From: Tetragonia tetragonoides
Lineage: Eukaryota; Streptophyta; Magnoliopsida; Caryophyllales; Aizoaceae
DNA length: 64,000 bases
Direction: 5' to 3'
Assembly: GCA_038025085.1 (NCBI GenBank)
Contig: CM076140.1
Location: 20,275,501-20,339,500 of the forward strand
In this document: positions 11,384 through 22,600 of the stretch, piece by piece
Layout of the letters: each line of letters begins with the position of its first letter
Numbering within the stretch: the stretch's first letter is position 1
The notes under the pieces: generated by a model
What the model was told of the DNA's origin: nothing
The model's input: only the letters and a program-made list of their open reading frames with translations
The model's database searches: none
Translations under genes and position numbers: made by a program

Positions 11384-11499
11384 AGTAAGAACTGATAATA
11401 AGTAAACCTTACATTTCTAATAGTAACCCCATTTTTCAGTGAGTTGGTCTCACATAAGACTTGCTGTAGTGCCTTCTTCAAATTATGTAACAAAATGAG

Positions 11500-11842
<343 letters not shown>

Positions 11843-11930
11843 TTGTCGTCGTCATGAATAATCCCAAGTTTAAGTGGTCATCGAACTGATAATGTCAAAT
11901 TGAAACTTTCCTCCCACTAGCCGTCCCAGA

Positions 11931-12206
11931 GGCCGCATTTTCAGATTGGTCTTTTTAATAAACCCCCTTTGCCACATTGGTCTTTTAAATTGCTCCGGCG
12001 TCACTAGAATCTTAGTAGTATTTGAGTCGTGCACTTAAGTACCAAAATCGTATTTCCAGCAAATTTTTCGTTGTTTTGCCTATTTTCTTATTTTTAAAAC
12101 CACTTTTTATTTTCTAAAATATTTTTCAAAACCCCCCCAAAAAGTTCACCCCTACTCAAGCTCTTTTTCCCTTCTATTCCGTTTTCCTTCAATATTCCTT
12201 TGTTTA

Positions 12207-12254
<48 letters not shown>

Positions 12255-12738
12255 ATTTCCAATTGCAGGAGCTTTGTAGTACCCAAATTTTTAATACTTG
12301 ATAGTTGTTGAGCACTTTCTCCTTTGATATTCATATAGTACTACTCTCACAGCAAGACTTAGGAGGAAGGGGTAGGGCTTAGAATGGGTTAGAATTTGGT
12401 TATGATAATGTCTATCTAGTTTAGTCATATTATATGTCCGTACCAAATGTGTTTTTTTTTTTTTATTGAGGAAAAATCATTTCTTGTGTAGTTTGTAGTT
12501 ACTCCTTAGACTAATTTAGTTGAAGAAAGGTATACTTTTCACTCCTAAAGTAATTTAGTTGAAGAAACAATGCAAGGTCACTAAAAGAAATATGCACTTG
12601 GAACTGATGTGTTGAAATGCTCTAGGAAAATTGATTTAAGCATGCATAACAAGTTTCTGGGAAATGCTCCAGAACCAAATATTTTGAGAAGTATTTTTGC
12701 TGCCCGATTTTCTTTCTAGTCTGTCCTGCAATTGGAAA

Positions 12739-12771
<33 letters not shown>

Positions 12772-13025
12772 AGGGGAAAAGAGGTTGAGTGGGGGGTGCA
12801 ATTTGTTGGGGTATTTGAAAACCATTTTTAAAAATAAAGCAAGTAGTCCTAAAATAAGAAAATAGGCAAAAGAAATGACTTTGGGTGAAAAATTCACCGG
12901 AAAAACGATTTTAGTACTTAAGTGCACGAGTCAAATACTATTAAGACTCTAATGACACCGGAGTAATTTAAAAGACCAAAGTGGCAAAGGGGGTGTATTA
13001 AAAAGACCAATTTGGAAATGCGGCC
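11931..13025. mobile_element. Mutator-like foldback element
   Basis: Both ends carry GGCCGCATTTyCArATTGGTC-type inverted repeats that stay recognisable for about 230 bases. A second inverted match (CCAATTTCCAATTGCAGG at about 12252 against its complement near 12725) extends the arms to about 340 bases. A (CT)n tract (12206-12247) sits in the left arm and a (GT)n(GA)n tract (12739-12772) in the right. The flanks CGTCCCAGA (left) and ACTCCCAGA (right) match at 7 of 9 positions, as for an aged Mutator 9-bp target duplication. It has no transposase. Confidence 0.65.
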
Positions 13026-13059
13026 CACTCCCAGATAGATCGAACATAGTCAAAGTACC

Positions 13060-14145
13060 TTGATTTGTCTCTTAGATTCACATTTTGACTTTGATGTTTT
13101 CTAACTAATTACTCTCTCCGTCTCAAAAAAATCCGAACCTTTGCTTTTTCACGGTCTCCAAGACACCACTTTGACCGTAAATAACTACAATTATACGAAT
13201 ATAAAAATTATAACAATACAATTTTTTGAAAGTACTTTTAGAAATGAATCTAACAAAAGTATTTTCATAATGTGAATCTTTATATATTTTCATAAATTAA
13301 TGGTAAAAGTTTGTTAAGTTTGACCTTCAAAAAACAAAGGTTCAGGTTTTTTTGAGACGGATGGAGTATAATATAAAAAGAACTATCGATAAATTTAGTT
13401 GCACCTATCTAAATCTCTTCTCAATTATTTTAAAAAATCAAAAAATAATAATAGTTAGATGTTGGGATAATCCCCGCATTTGTTTTCTTGTTTTTCCATG
13501 TGAACTATGTATTTGACTAATGTTCAAGTATTTGGTTAAAACTATAAATCATACCAATTTTAACTATTCACAACTTGTTTCTGATATATATTTTCACATA
13601 TTAACATGTTTAAAAATAATGTTAACTATAACTAAACCTGAATTTTGTCATCACTAAAAATATGGGTCATACTATGATACCCTACGTCCCATTTCGAAAG
13701 TATGAGAGGATTATGGTCTATAAGTGACTTCACCCGTCAATAAACAAGAAGGTATTCCCCTTTTAGGCTTATGTCTATGGACCCATTGGGAGATAATTTT
13801 CCACTCTCGTATGTTGTGTTGCGAAGTATTTGGGTTGGTTTGTTACCCAAACAATGCCTAGTTAATTTTGAGATTTGGATAAGTATTTCGAACTTGTATG
13901 TTTATTGGGATGAATTAAATCACATTTTTTTTAATGAATTATATCACGATTGCATGCAACTAATAATCTTTAACATGATATGTATTTATAAGTACCATGA
14001 TCATTGAAATATCACTTTGGATTGAACTAGCTAGATAACACTTTGATTCCCATTAACTCCTAAAAAATCAGTTCAGCAAATGATACAATAACCTATTATT
14101 TACAAAAGTTAAAACAAACCCTAATTCATTATTGTCTAAAACTAA
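13060..14145 (+). repeat. Tandem duplication, copy 1
   Basis: From TTGATTTGTCTCTTAGATT to ATTGTCTAAAACTA this segment matches copy 2 (14427-14737, continued at 26974-27104 and 29825-30156). It contains a Stowaway MITE absent from copy 2, and it has the unoccupied versions of both LTR insertion sites of copy 2. No gene is recognised. Confidence 0.85.
13112..13366. mobile_element. Stowaway MITE
   Basis: Ends CTCTCTCCGTCTCAAAAAAA and its complement TTTTTTTGAGACGGATGGAG form a TIR, flanked by TA at 13110-13111 and 13367-13368. Sequence and TA duplication are typical of Stowaway (Tc1/mariner) elements. The duplicated copy at about 14477 lacks it and serves as an empty-site control. Confidence 0.88.
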
Positions 14146-14426
14146 CTAGGAAAAAAAAACATACATTGCAGAGAGAAAAAAAATGAAGTGACGTGATTGA
14201 CTCAACGTATCGACGCAAACTCAATACCTTTGAGTCATTGTTGACCAATTATGAAAATAACTCATTCTCATAATGACTTGACCAAGAAGTGACCCGACAA
14301 TAATTTACTTGACCCAATTGACGAGTGCGAGTACTCGTTGCTTGTATAATGGTTACCAGTATAATTTTATTGTTACTACCATAAGAGTTTGGTAAGTACC
14401 ATAACAAATATCTGATAATACCAACT

Positions 14427-14737
14427 TTAATTTGTCTCTTAGATTGACTTTTTGACTTTGATTTTTTATAACCAATTATAATATAAAAAGGAAATATTGA
14501 TAAGTTTAGTTGCCCCTATCTAAATATCTAAATTATTTAAAAATTTCAAAAGAAAAAAAAAGGTAGATGTTGGGATAATCTCCGCATCTGTTTTCTTGCC
14601 TCTCCATGTGACCTATTCTTTTGACTAATGTTAAAGTATTTGGTTACAAACTATAAATCATATTATTTTCAACTATTCGCAATTGGTTTCAGGTACATAT
14701 TTTCACATGTTAATACCATTGTTGGAAATAATGTTAG
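14427..14737 (+). repeat. Tandem duplication, copy 2, part 1
   Basis: Matches copy 1 from its start to about 13623. It ends with GTTAG (14733-14737), the left target duplication of element A. Confidence 0.85.
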
Positions 14738-15070
14738 TGTGATACCCCAATATTTTCTATAATTATAATATCAATTTTTATAATTCATTTATAAATAGTT
14801 TCGGAGATTTAAATCGTATATTTATTTAACGATTCGATTTACTCAAATTAAGCCATAATAATATTAATTATTATTATGGGAATTTCGGGATTTATAATTA
14901 TCAAATTGAGGGATTTAAATAAAATGGTTTTGTATATGAATAAGGCGTATTCATATTGTTTTAATTAGTTTTAATTAGCTTTTAATTAGTCTTAATTATT
15001 TTTAATTAACAATTAAATCAGAAAATTTATCCTAGGTCTAGTAGGTTTTGACTTTCTTTTACCAAACACC

Positions 15071-15078
15071 TATATAAG
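15071..15078 (+). promoter_or_regulatory. TATA box of element A 5' LTR
   Basis: TATATAAG is conserved in the 3' LTR (24827-24834) and, inverted, in the left LTR of element B (about 33230-33237). The right LTR of B has a mutated version. A transcript would start near 15100, just before the CT-rich leader. Confidence 0.6.
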
Positions 15079-15253
15079 CTAAGAGATGGGCCAGTTGATC
15101 AGTTGCAAAAACCTCACACTCTCTCTTTCTCCCCTCTCTCACGGCTCTCCCTCTCTCTTCTCTCTCTCACTCCACCGCACACTCTCTCCCCTTCCCCCTT
15201 GCTGCCGTCCTTTGCCGGAGAACACCAGGGCCACCAACTAGGTGAGCCGCCCC

Positions 15254-15326
15254 TTCTCTCTCTCTCTCTCTCTCCCGTTCTCTCTCTCTCTTTCCCTCGC
15301 GAACTCTCTCTCTCTTTCTCTCTCCT
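15254..15326 (+). repeat. Interrupted (CT)n tract in 5' LTR
   Basis: Short CT runs are broken by CCCGTT, TTCCCTCGCGAA and similar. The same position in the 3' LTR (25021-25136) is a nearly pure, longer CT array. Confidence 0.85.
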
Positions 15327-16052
15327 GGCCGCTGGTCACCGGTGAGTCACCACCGCCAACCACGGTGGTCAGGTGGTGGTGATGGTACTGATGGGTCCGA
15401 CCATGGATCCCCTTGTGGGTGACCGTGGTCGAGACTTGCACAATAAGTTAGGGTTTCGAATTTGTATTTTCGTTTTAATTAATTTCGTATTTTCAGTATT
15501 TTTCAATAATTGTTTTTATTTTTCTGTACTCGTTTGGAGTCCGAATCCGGATTTTCAAAAGCCTAGATTGGTTGGAATAAAACAAGAAATTTATACAAAT
15601 ATTAGTTTACAGTTTCAATACTGTTTGGATTTTCTTATTTACTGATTATGTATCAGTAATTATTTTTAATTAGGACCAAACGGACAAGCGTGATCGGGTT
15701 GTGTTTAGCAAGGTTACCTACTGCGTAGTGAGCATTTTTTAGGTAAGCGATTGTACCTACCTCTTTCCAAAGCCCCATCAAAACTATTTTGATGTGTTAT
15801 GTGCTAATTTAATATGCGAAGCATGATTACATTATATCGTCGTTAATTATGAGAATTAGAAATATGTTCTTCTCTATAAATATGATTTATATTGAGTATG
15901 ACAAGTTTATGGAGTTTCGTTAATTAATTAGTTCATATGCTAATTATCGAGCATGTATGGCGATGTGAATTTCTAATATTATTATGATATAATATACGTG
16001 CTATTTGGAATGGGTTATTATTGAGTGCTAATGAGCACCTATTATACTTGGA

Positions 16053-16658
16053 CAGGGGCAGAACTAAAGGGGGGTTTGGGGGAGCCCAGGCCCAGGTCAA
16101 CTATAATATTATGTCTATATTAACACATAAGATTAGTAGCTCAGATGGTAATTGTGCTAAAGTTGGTCCCTCTCACTTTGAGAGCTCATGAGTTCAAGCC
16201 TTGCCACACGCTTTTCTAGAGTATTTATTTTTGCTCGTCCACTTCTTTTGTGGGTTTGCTGCGCTAAGTTGTTTTGCTTTTACAACTTTTTGCTCTATTT
16301 TTGTCATTTTTTCAATCTTTAAATTGTTATTGCTTTTTCTTATTCCATTATTGCCTTTATTTTCTCATCTACTCTTTTTATTTTTCGGACATTAACTTTC
16401 AAAATCAAGTTGGATGATCATTTTGTTAAAGCACATTTCATTATGGCAAGGAATTTACATTGTTAGATTTTTATTGAAAAATATAGTTTTAAAATTAAAT
16501 TTTTATAACTCTTGAAAAATATATATTCGTCAAAACTAGTCATCAAAGTTAAACATTTAAACACAAAAATGACAACAAAATTTAGGTGGAGGCTAGGTAC
16601 GCATATTTATAAACTATTATTCGGTCCCCCCAATACAAATTTCATGGTTCCGCCCCTG
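16053..16658. mobile_element. Non-autonomous hAT element in the 5' LTR
   Basis: The 606-bp insert starts CAGGGGCAGAAC and ends GGTTCCGCCCCTG, inverted repeats with one mismatch. It is flanked by a perfect 8-bp duplication TACTTGGA (16045-16052 and 16659-16666). The 3' LTR has the uninterrupted site at about 25876. TIR and 8-bp duplication define it as hAT. It has no transposase. A tRNA-like Pol III block lies inside. Confidence 0.93.
16131..16204 (+). other. tRNA-like block with A and B boxes
   Basis: TAGCTCAGATGG (16137-16148) fits a Pol III A box, and GAGTTCAAGCC (16190-16200) fits a B box, spaced as in tRNA genes. The rest does not fold into a clean cloverleaf and the acceptor arms do not pair, so it is a decayed tRNA or SINE head and not a working tRNA gene. 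Confidence 0.45.
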
Positions 16659-17781
16659 TACTTGGATGGATTATTTGTTGAAAGTGTAATTTTTGGATAT
16701 CATGATTTGCTGCCGAAGTGCTGCCGAAATTTCGTTAGACATATGTGAAGCATGATTGTGATAATATGCATTTATGTCATTATCGTCGTTATTATTATTC
16801 ATTATCACGAGCATGAAATGAAGTAGTATGTCGTGGTCTCGTTGTACCACTAGGTCAATCAATGCAAGTATGTGAATTGAATTAAATGAGAATAAGACTC
16901 CTAATGGATCCCTAGGAGTAGTCGAGCAATCGAGACTCATCTAATTGATGTAGTCTAGGGATGCGTGATTCCCAAGTTACTTTTTATGGATACCTCATAG
17001 TGTGTTCGGGACGGATCATTCCCCATCGTTTAATTCTCTACATATCGATTATTATGTTAGAGGCAGTGTGAGTATACACTAGAGTAATTCCATGGCATAT
17101 CTATATCTATCTATGAAAAGTATGGGTAATCTTTGTTCTATTCGCTCTCTTATTTCTCTAATCAAGATGGCTTATCTGGTTGTGTTCGAATGATCACTAA
17201 AGCAAGAATTGCATGTAATTGAATATCGAGTTTGCGTGTGCTTGATTGTATGATTACTTGTGCATGCAAATGAATTTCAATGATTCTTCTAAAACCCATG
17301 TAAGGTTTGCGAAAGTGTTTTTACTGGGTATGGACGACGTTTATTCAGTTTATCTGATTTTTGTTTTCTTTTGTTTCTTCTCTTTTCTTCTGTACCTTGT
17401 TTCCGTCACGGAAACCATAGTGCAGGTGTAGCTGAGTGAGGACGGATAGCTTGAAGTTTAATTGTGGGCTTGTTCTCTAGGCTTGTTGTTTTTTTTTGTT
17501 ATTTTGGATTATTGGGATATTTGGTTTGTGCCCTTGAAGGCAAAGTTGTAATAATACTTTAATGGACTTAAGTTCACTTGATAGACAACTCTGATATTAA
17601 TGTTTAGTTGTTTAGATGCTTCCTTTGATACCTAGTTTTCCTTTCTGCTTAGCATTTATTCCTTAGCGATAAATGTTGCAGTAGCATTCCCTTGGGTTCG
17701 TGACGGTTCAGCGGTGTCGAGTCGTGGATAGCGACATCAATAGTTCCCGAAAAATCGTTGCGAATTCGGGGGTGTTACAAA

Positions 17782-17793
17782 TGGTATCAGAGC
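17782..17793 (+). other. Element A primer-binding site
   Basis: TGGTATCAGAGC lies two bases after the LTR end and is complementary to the 3' end of initiator Met tRNA. Confidence 0.92.
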
Positions 17794-17971
17794 CCTAGGT
17801 TTAAAAAGGTTGCATAGGTTTAATAAATGAATTAATAAAGATTAGTTTCATTTTGGGAAAAATAAAATATAATTAAAGCCGTTGAGCGTAGTAATCGTAG
17901 AAGTTAGGAATTACTTGAAATCACCTTAATTGTGATTTAAATGTTCTTATTGTTTGATTGCCCTTTTGTAG

Positions 17972-18961
17972 ATGGCAATTACTCGATTGACCGCGATGAA
18001 GTCGACTAGAGGTAGAAAACCACGAGCGATGATCGTTGCACCCGAGAACGAGGTGGAATACGTAGACATTTCCGATAGCGAGCCAACGCATGATGAGGCC
18101 GTACCTGAGCCCGAGGCGTACGGCAATCGCGCGCACGAGCTCGAGGTGGACCAACCCGCGCACGATGCTCACGACGATGACGTTCCATTAGAACCTAACC
18201 ATGATTTGGAAGCTAACGAGGATCTTGATTCTGAAGAGGAACCTACCGAGTCCGACCCTCAGGTTGATGATGCTCCTGCTGACGATCCAAGCGTTGAGCC
18301 TAACTCTGTGGATCTAGAGATGCGTTTTGAGTATGGAGCTGGAGTCCCTAATTCACCTAGCATGCCAGACTTAGAGGATATTGGTGATGCAAGCGGCAAC
18401 AACTCAGTACCTCCTTCGCCTCCTGCTGATGTGTCTCCTCCTGTGGAGACTTTCTTCGCCACTGATGCCGAGTTAGATGACATCCGTGCCTACATCGATC
18501 GCGCATTCACTACGATCGAGCGTTACGAATATGAGAATCGTACGAGGATACACCAAGGTTTCTGGGTAGAACTCCTACTTGCTGGCTTACCCAACCTGGA
18601 TCCTTGGAGAGGTCTCAAGGAGAAGTATGACGATGTGATACTGAAGAGTGGCTACATCAACGATGTGAAGTACGGCAAAGGCAATCGTTGGGTGCTGAGT
18701 TTTCAGGGTGTTGGCAATGAGTTATGCTTGTCTGAGTTTGAATGGAAGGTTAACCACGTCTTGGTGCCTGCTCCGAAGGACATATGTGAAAGCTGTTGGT
18801 CTAAGAAGCGCAAACTTGTGGATAACTTTAGAAGGCGCTTCATGCCTCAGAAGTTCAGAGGTGACGAACATCCTTACACGCCATGTAGGGAAGTGAAGCC
18901 AAGGAGGGACGATGATGATGATACACCTCCTGGATCGAAGCAAAACCCAATTGCTGTTTAG
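17972..18961 (+). CDS. Extra retrotransposon ORF upstream of gag (329 aa)
   Basis: An intact frame lies between the primer-binding site and gag, on the same strand. Residues 1-20 are basic (KSTRGRKPR). Residues 25-115 are very acidic with many D/E runs, and 120-160 are Pro/Ser-rich. Residues 165-300 form a compact-looking part with GFWVELLLAGLP, a C-x2-C pair (ICESC, 272-275), a basic patch (KKRKLVDNFRRRF) and a tail with five Asp. I recognise no domain. It is not gag, since gag with its zinc knuckles starts 686 bases downstream. Element B carries the same ORF in the same place (993 bp, broken), so it belongs to the family. With the acidic and basic parts, a nucleic-acid or chromatin role could be imagined, but nothing shows it. 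The ATG at 17972 is the first in frame and is conserved in B. Confidence 0.8.
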   Translation: MAITRLTAMKSTRGRKPRAMIVAPENEVEYVDISDSEPTHDEAVPEPEAYGNRAHELEVDQPAHDAHDDDVPLEPNHDLEANEDLDSEEEPTESDPQVDDAPADDPSVEPNSVDLEMRFEYGAGVPNSPSMPDLEDIGDASGNNSVPPSPPADVSPPVETFFATDAELDDIRAYIDRAFTTIERYEYENRTRIHQGFWVELLLAGLPNLDPWRGLKEKYDDVILKSGYINDVKYGKGNRWVLSFQGVGNELCLSEFEWKVNHVLVPAPKDICESCWSKKRKLVDNFRRRFMPQKFRGDEHPYTPCREVKPRRDDDDDTPPGSKQNPIAV

Positions 18962-19647
18962 TTATTTTATTGACTAGAGTTAGTTGTTTTGGTTGGAAAC
19001 ATTACTTCATTTTTGTGATGACCCTGCGTGGTGAAGATTGGTGTGGTGTGTAATTGCCTAAGCAACAAATATTTATCACTCTTATTTATTTTGCAATCTA
19101 TCTTATTGCAAAACTATTTCGTTTGATTATATGAAAGTCGTTGTGATTTGTTTATATCACTGTCGTGTCACATATTTGCATGGTTGACCAAAAGCATGAA
19201 TGCTATCTCTTATCGTCGTGACATGATGGGAAATCCATGTCGAATTCATGGCAAAATCATTGTTGAGCATTATCAACTCTCTTGTGAGCCAAGTGCTAAA
19301 GCATATCAATATGATTAAGTGTGATTATCTATTGCCCTACTAAAATAGTATACAGCCTCATTATGTGCATTATGAACATCTTTGTCTATTCTTGTGAGAC
19401 CAATGTGTCTAAGGTGTTTTATATGCCTATCGAACAATTGTGCTTGAGAACTGAGAACAATAAAGCAAGTATGTTGCTTAGACCTACAATGTAAGGTCGA
19501 TCTTCGAAACTTATATGCTATATGCTAAATGTCAAGAGAAAGGTTTCAATTACAATCTATATCTCTCAATTAGACCTTAATGGGTCGAGATGTGCAAATT
19601 GTGTGAATGGTGTTCATACCATTACTTTTATATTCTCAGATCGCAAA
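18962..19647 (+). other. Non-coding spacer between extra ORF and gag
   Basis: A 686-base region without a convincing frame. Its first half is conserved in element B (39792-40045, reversed). No obvious internal ribosome entry or splice pair could be singled out, though how gag is translated behind ORF1 needs one or the other. Confidence 0.6.
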
Positions 19648-22600
19648 ATGACAACCAACGCCGATAGAATTGCACGACTCGAGGATGGTCTGACCGATGT
19701 GGTCGAGATCATGGCACGATAAATGGCACGCCAAGAAGAGATGGAAACCGTAGAAGCCTCTGCAGCGCATAGTTTCCGAGATTTTGATGCTCTTAAACCT
19801 CCTACGTTCGAAGGTGGTGCCGATCCGACAAAGCTCGAGACTTGGATCATTGAGTTCGAAAAGTTCTTCCTGGCTACGAGTCGGCCTAACAACATGAAGG
19901 TTAGCTCTGCAACGTACTATCTGAAAGGTGAAGCTAACAAGTGGTGGAACGATGTGCGAACGGACTTGCGTGCGACACCGAACTATAATTGGGATCGTTT
20001 TAAGGAATCCATTCGTGCTACATTTTATCCTAGTGCTCTACAACGCCTTAAACAGCGTGAGTTTGAAGGGTTAAGCCAAGACAAGCTGTCTGTGACCGAG
20101 TATGCTGCCAAATTCAACGAGCTTGCTATTTTTGCTCCTAATCTGCTGACAACTGAAGCTGAGCGAGTCGAAAGGTTCGAGGATGGACTGAAATGGGACA
20201 TTCAACGTTTTGTCGCTGGACAATCCGTTACTTTTCAGGAATCTTACGACAAAGCCCTGAACCAGGAGAGGATTGTTGGACGTCGTGACACACATTTGGG
20301 AAAGAACAAGCGCGACGAAGGCAATCCATCGCAGTCGAACAATGGCGACAAGATGCCAAGGCCTAATGGCAACAACAACTACCAAGGTGGTCAAAACCAC
20401 AATGCGAATAGGAATCGTGACTCGAATAGTCATAGAGCTACGATAATGGCTAGAAGGAATACGCCTTGTACTCGCTGTAACAAGACGCATGCTGGTAAGA
20501 ACTGTCGAGGTGACGTGTTGCACTGCTATGAATGCAACAAGCCAGATCACAAAGCTTCTGAATATTGGAGCCGAGGTAGGAATGGTAATGGGAAGAACCA
20601 CGATAACAACTACAATCGTGGTGGGAATAATAATGGCTATCGTGGTAATGGTGGTAACTACCATGGAAACGGGGGTTACAACAACAACAACAACCGCAAC
20701 AACGCTGCTCCTGCCCTGAACAACCAACCACAAGCTCCTACAACTATTAACCCCGCGCCGACCAACAACAATAGAGGGGTTAATGGCAGAATTTTTGTGA
20801 TGAATCGCAATGAAGCAGAAGCAAACCCGCATGTGATCGCTGGTACTTTTCTTGTTAATTCTTTTTCCGCTTTTGTTTTGTTTGATAGTGGTGCATCGCA
20901 TTCTTTTCTTTCTAAGAACTTTGCATCTAAGATAGGCTTAGAACCTAGTTCAATGTATAGGGCGAATATTACGATGCCAAATGGGGTGAATGTTAATTGT
21001 AATTCGTTTTACGAGAAGTGATCGATTAAGATCGTTGGTTCCGAGCTACCTGCAGACTTGATTCAGTTTGAATTAGGTGATTTTGACGTTATTTTGGGAA
21101 TGAATTGGTTGTACAAGTATAGGGATAAGATAAAGTGCTTCGAACAACGCGTTTCTTTGCGAGGACCTAAAGGTAAGAGAATCACTTATCGTGGAGTTGT
21201 GGTCAAGCCTAAGCTGAAGGTGATGGCGACTATGAAGGTCAAAGAGTGCGTGACTAAGGGTGAAGCAATTTACCTTTGTCATGTGATGGATACGAGTCGC
21301 GAGACGGAAGCTCCGCAGCCTATTCCTGTAGTTTTCGAGTACGCAGATGTATTTCCCGAAGAGATTCCTGAAATGCCTCCACAACGCATTATCGACTTTA
21401 CGATCGACCTTGCTCCAGGTTCTGCACCAATTTCGAAAGCACCATATCGTATGGCACCTGCTGAGATGAAGGAACTGAAAACACAGCTAGAGGATTTGTT
21501 AGAAAAGGGATACATACGTCCGAGTGTATCGCCTTGGGGTGCTCCTGTTTTGTTTGTGCGAAAGAAGGATGGTAGTATGAGACTGTGCATGGACTACCGC
21601 GAGCTGAACAAGATTACGATCAAGAATAGATACCCACTTCCCAGAATTTACGATCTATTTGACCAATTGCGTAGTGCGTCTATATTCTCAAAGATAGACC
21701 TACGATCAGGATACCATCAGTTGAGGATTTCTGAGCCTGATATTGCGAAGACAGCGTTTAGGATGAGGTATGGGCATTACGAGTTCACTGTGATTTCTTT
21801 TGGGTTGACGAATGCGCCTGCAAAGTTTATGGACTTGATGAACCGTGCGTTCCAGCCTTACCTAGACCAGTTTGTTGTAGTCTTTATTGATGATATTCTG
21901 GTTTACTCGAAGAACGCCGAGGAGCATGAGCAACATTTACGTACTATCTTGGATATTCTACGAAGACATCAACTTTACGCCAAGTTGTCTAAGTGTGAGT
22001 TTTGGTTAGACACGGTATCTTTCTTAGGACACGTGGTGTCTAAGGATGGTGTAGCCGTAGATCCAGAGAAGATTCGAGCTGTTACAGATTGGCCAAGACC
22101 GATGACCGTGACCGAAGTTCAGAGTTTTCTTGGACTTGCTGGATACTATAGACGATTTGTAGAAGGTTTTTCAAAGATTGCGCAGCCAATCGCGAATTTG
22201 ATGAAGAAAACGACAAAGTTTGAATGGTCTGACAAGTGTGAGACTGCTTTCCAAGAGTTGAAGAAACGTCTTACGAGTGTACCTATTTTGACATTGCCGT
22301 CAGGAACAGAAGGATATGAGGTCTACAGTGACGCGTCTAAGCATGGCTTAGGATGTATTTTGATGCAACATGGAAAGGTCGTGGCTTACGCCTCACGACA
22401 ACTGAAGAAGCATGAGGATAACTATCCTATGCACGATCTAGAATTTGCTGCAGTCGTATTTGCATTAAAGATTTAGCGACACTACCTATATGGTTCTGCA
22501 GTCAAGATGTTCACTGATCACAAGAGTCTCAAGTACATCTTTACGCAGAAAGAGTTGAACATGCGCCAAAGGAGATGGCGAGAACTTCTGACGGAGTACG

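Larger units (their letters stand above)
14738..17779 (+). repeat. Element A 5' LTR (short form, hAT-interrupted)
   Basis: Runs from TGTGATACCCC to GGGTGTTACA. Without the 606-bp hAT and its 8-bp duplication it is about 2.43 kb. It lacks the first 230 bases that precede TGTGATACC in the 3' LTR. It contains a TATA box, a (CT)-rich leader and an intron-like segment (GT at 17300, AG at 17424-17425). Confidence 0.92.

Noticed and set aside
16131..16204. Functional tRNA gene
   Set aside because: A and B boxes match but no acceptor-stem pairing or anticodon arm can be drawn; kept only as a tRNA-like block.
20071..20901. 276-aa minus frame opposite gag
   Set aside because: It is a shadow of the Asn/Gly-rich gag tail; the + frame has zinc knuckle and protease motifs. 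The same applies to 37170-37826 opposite element B.
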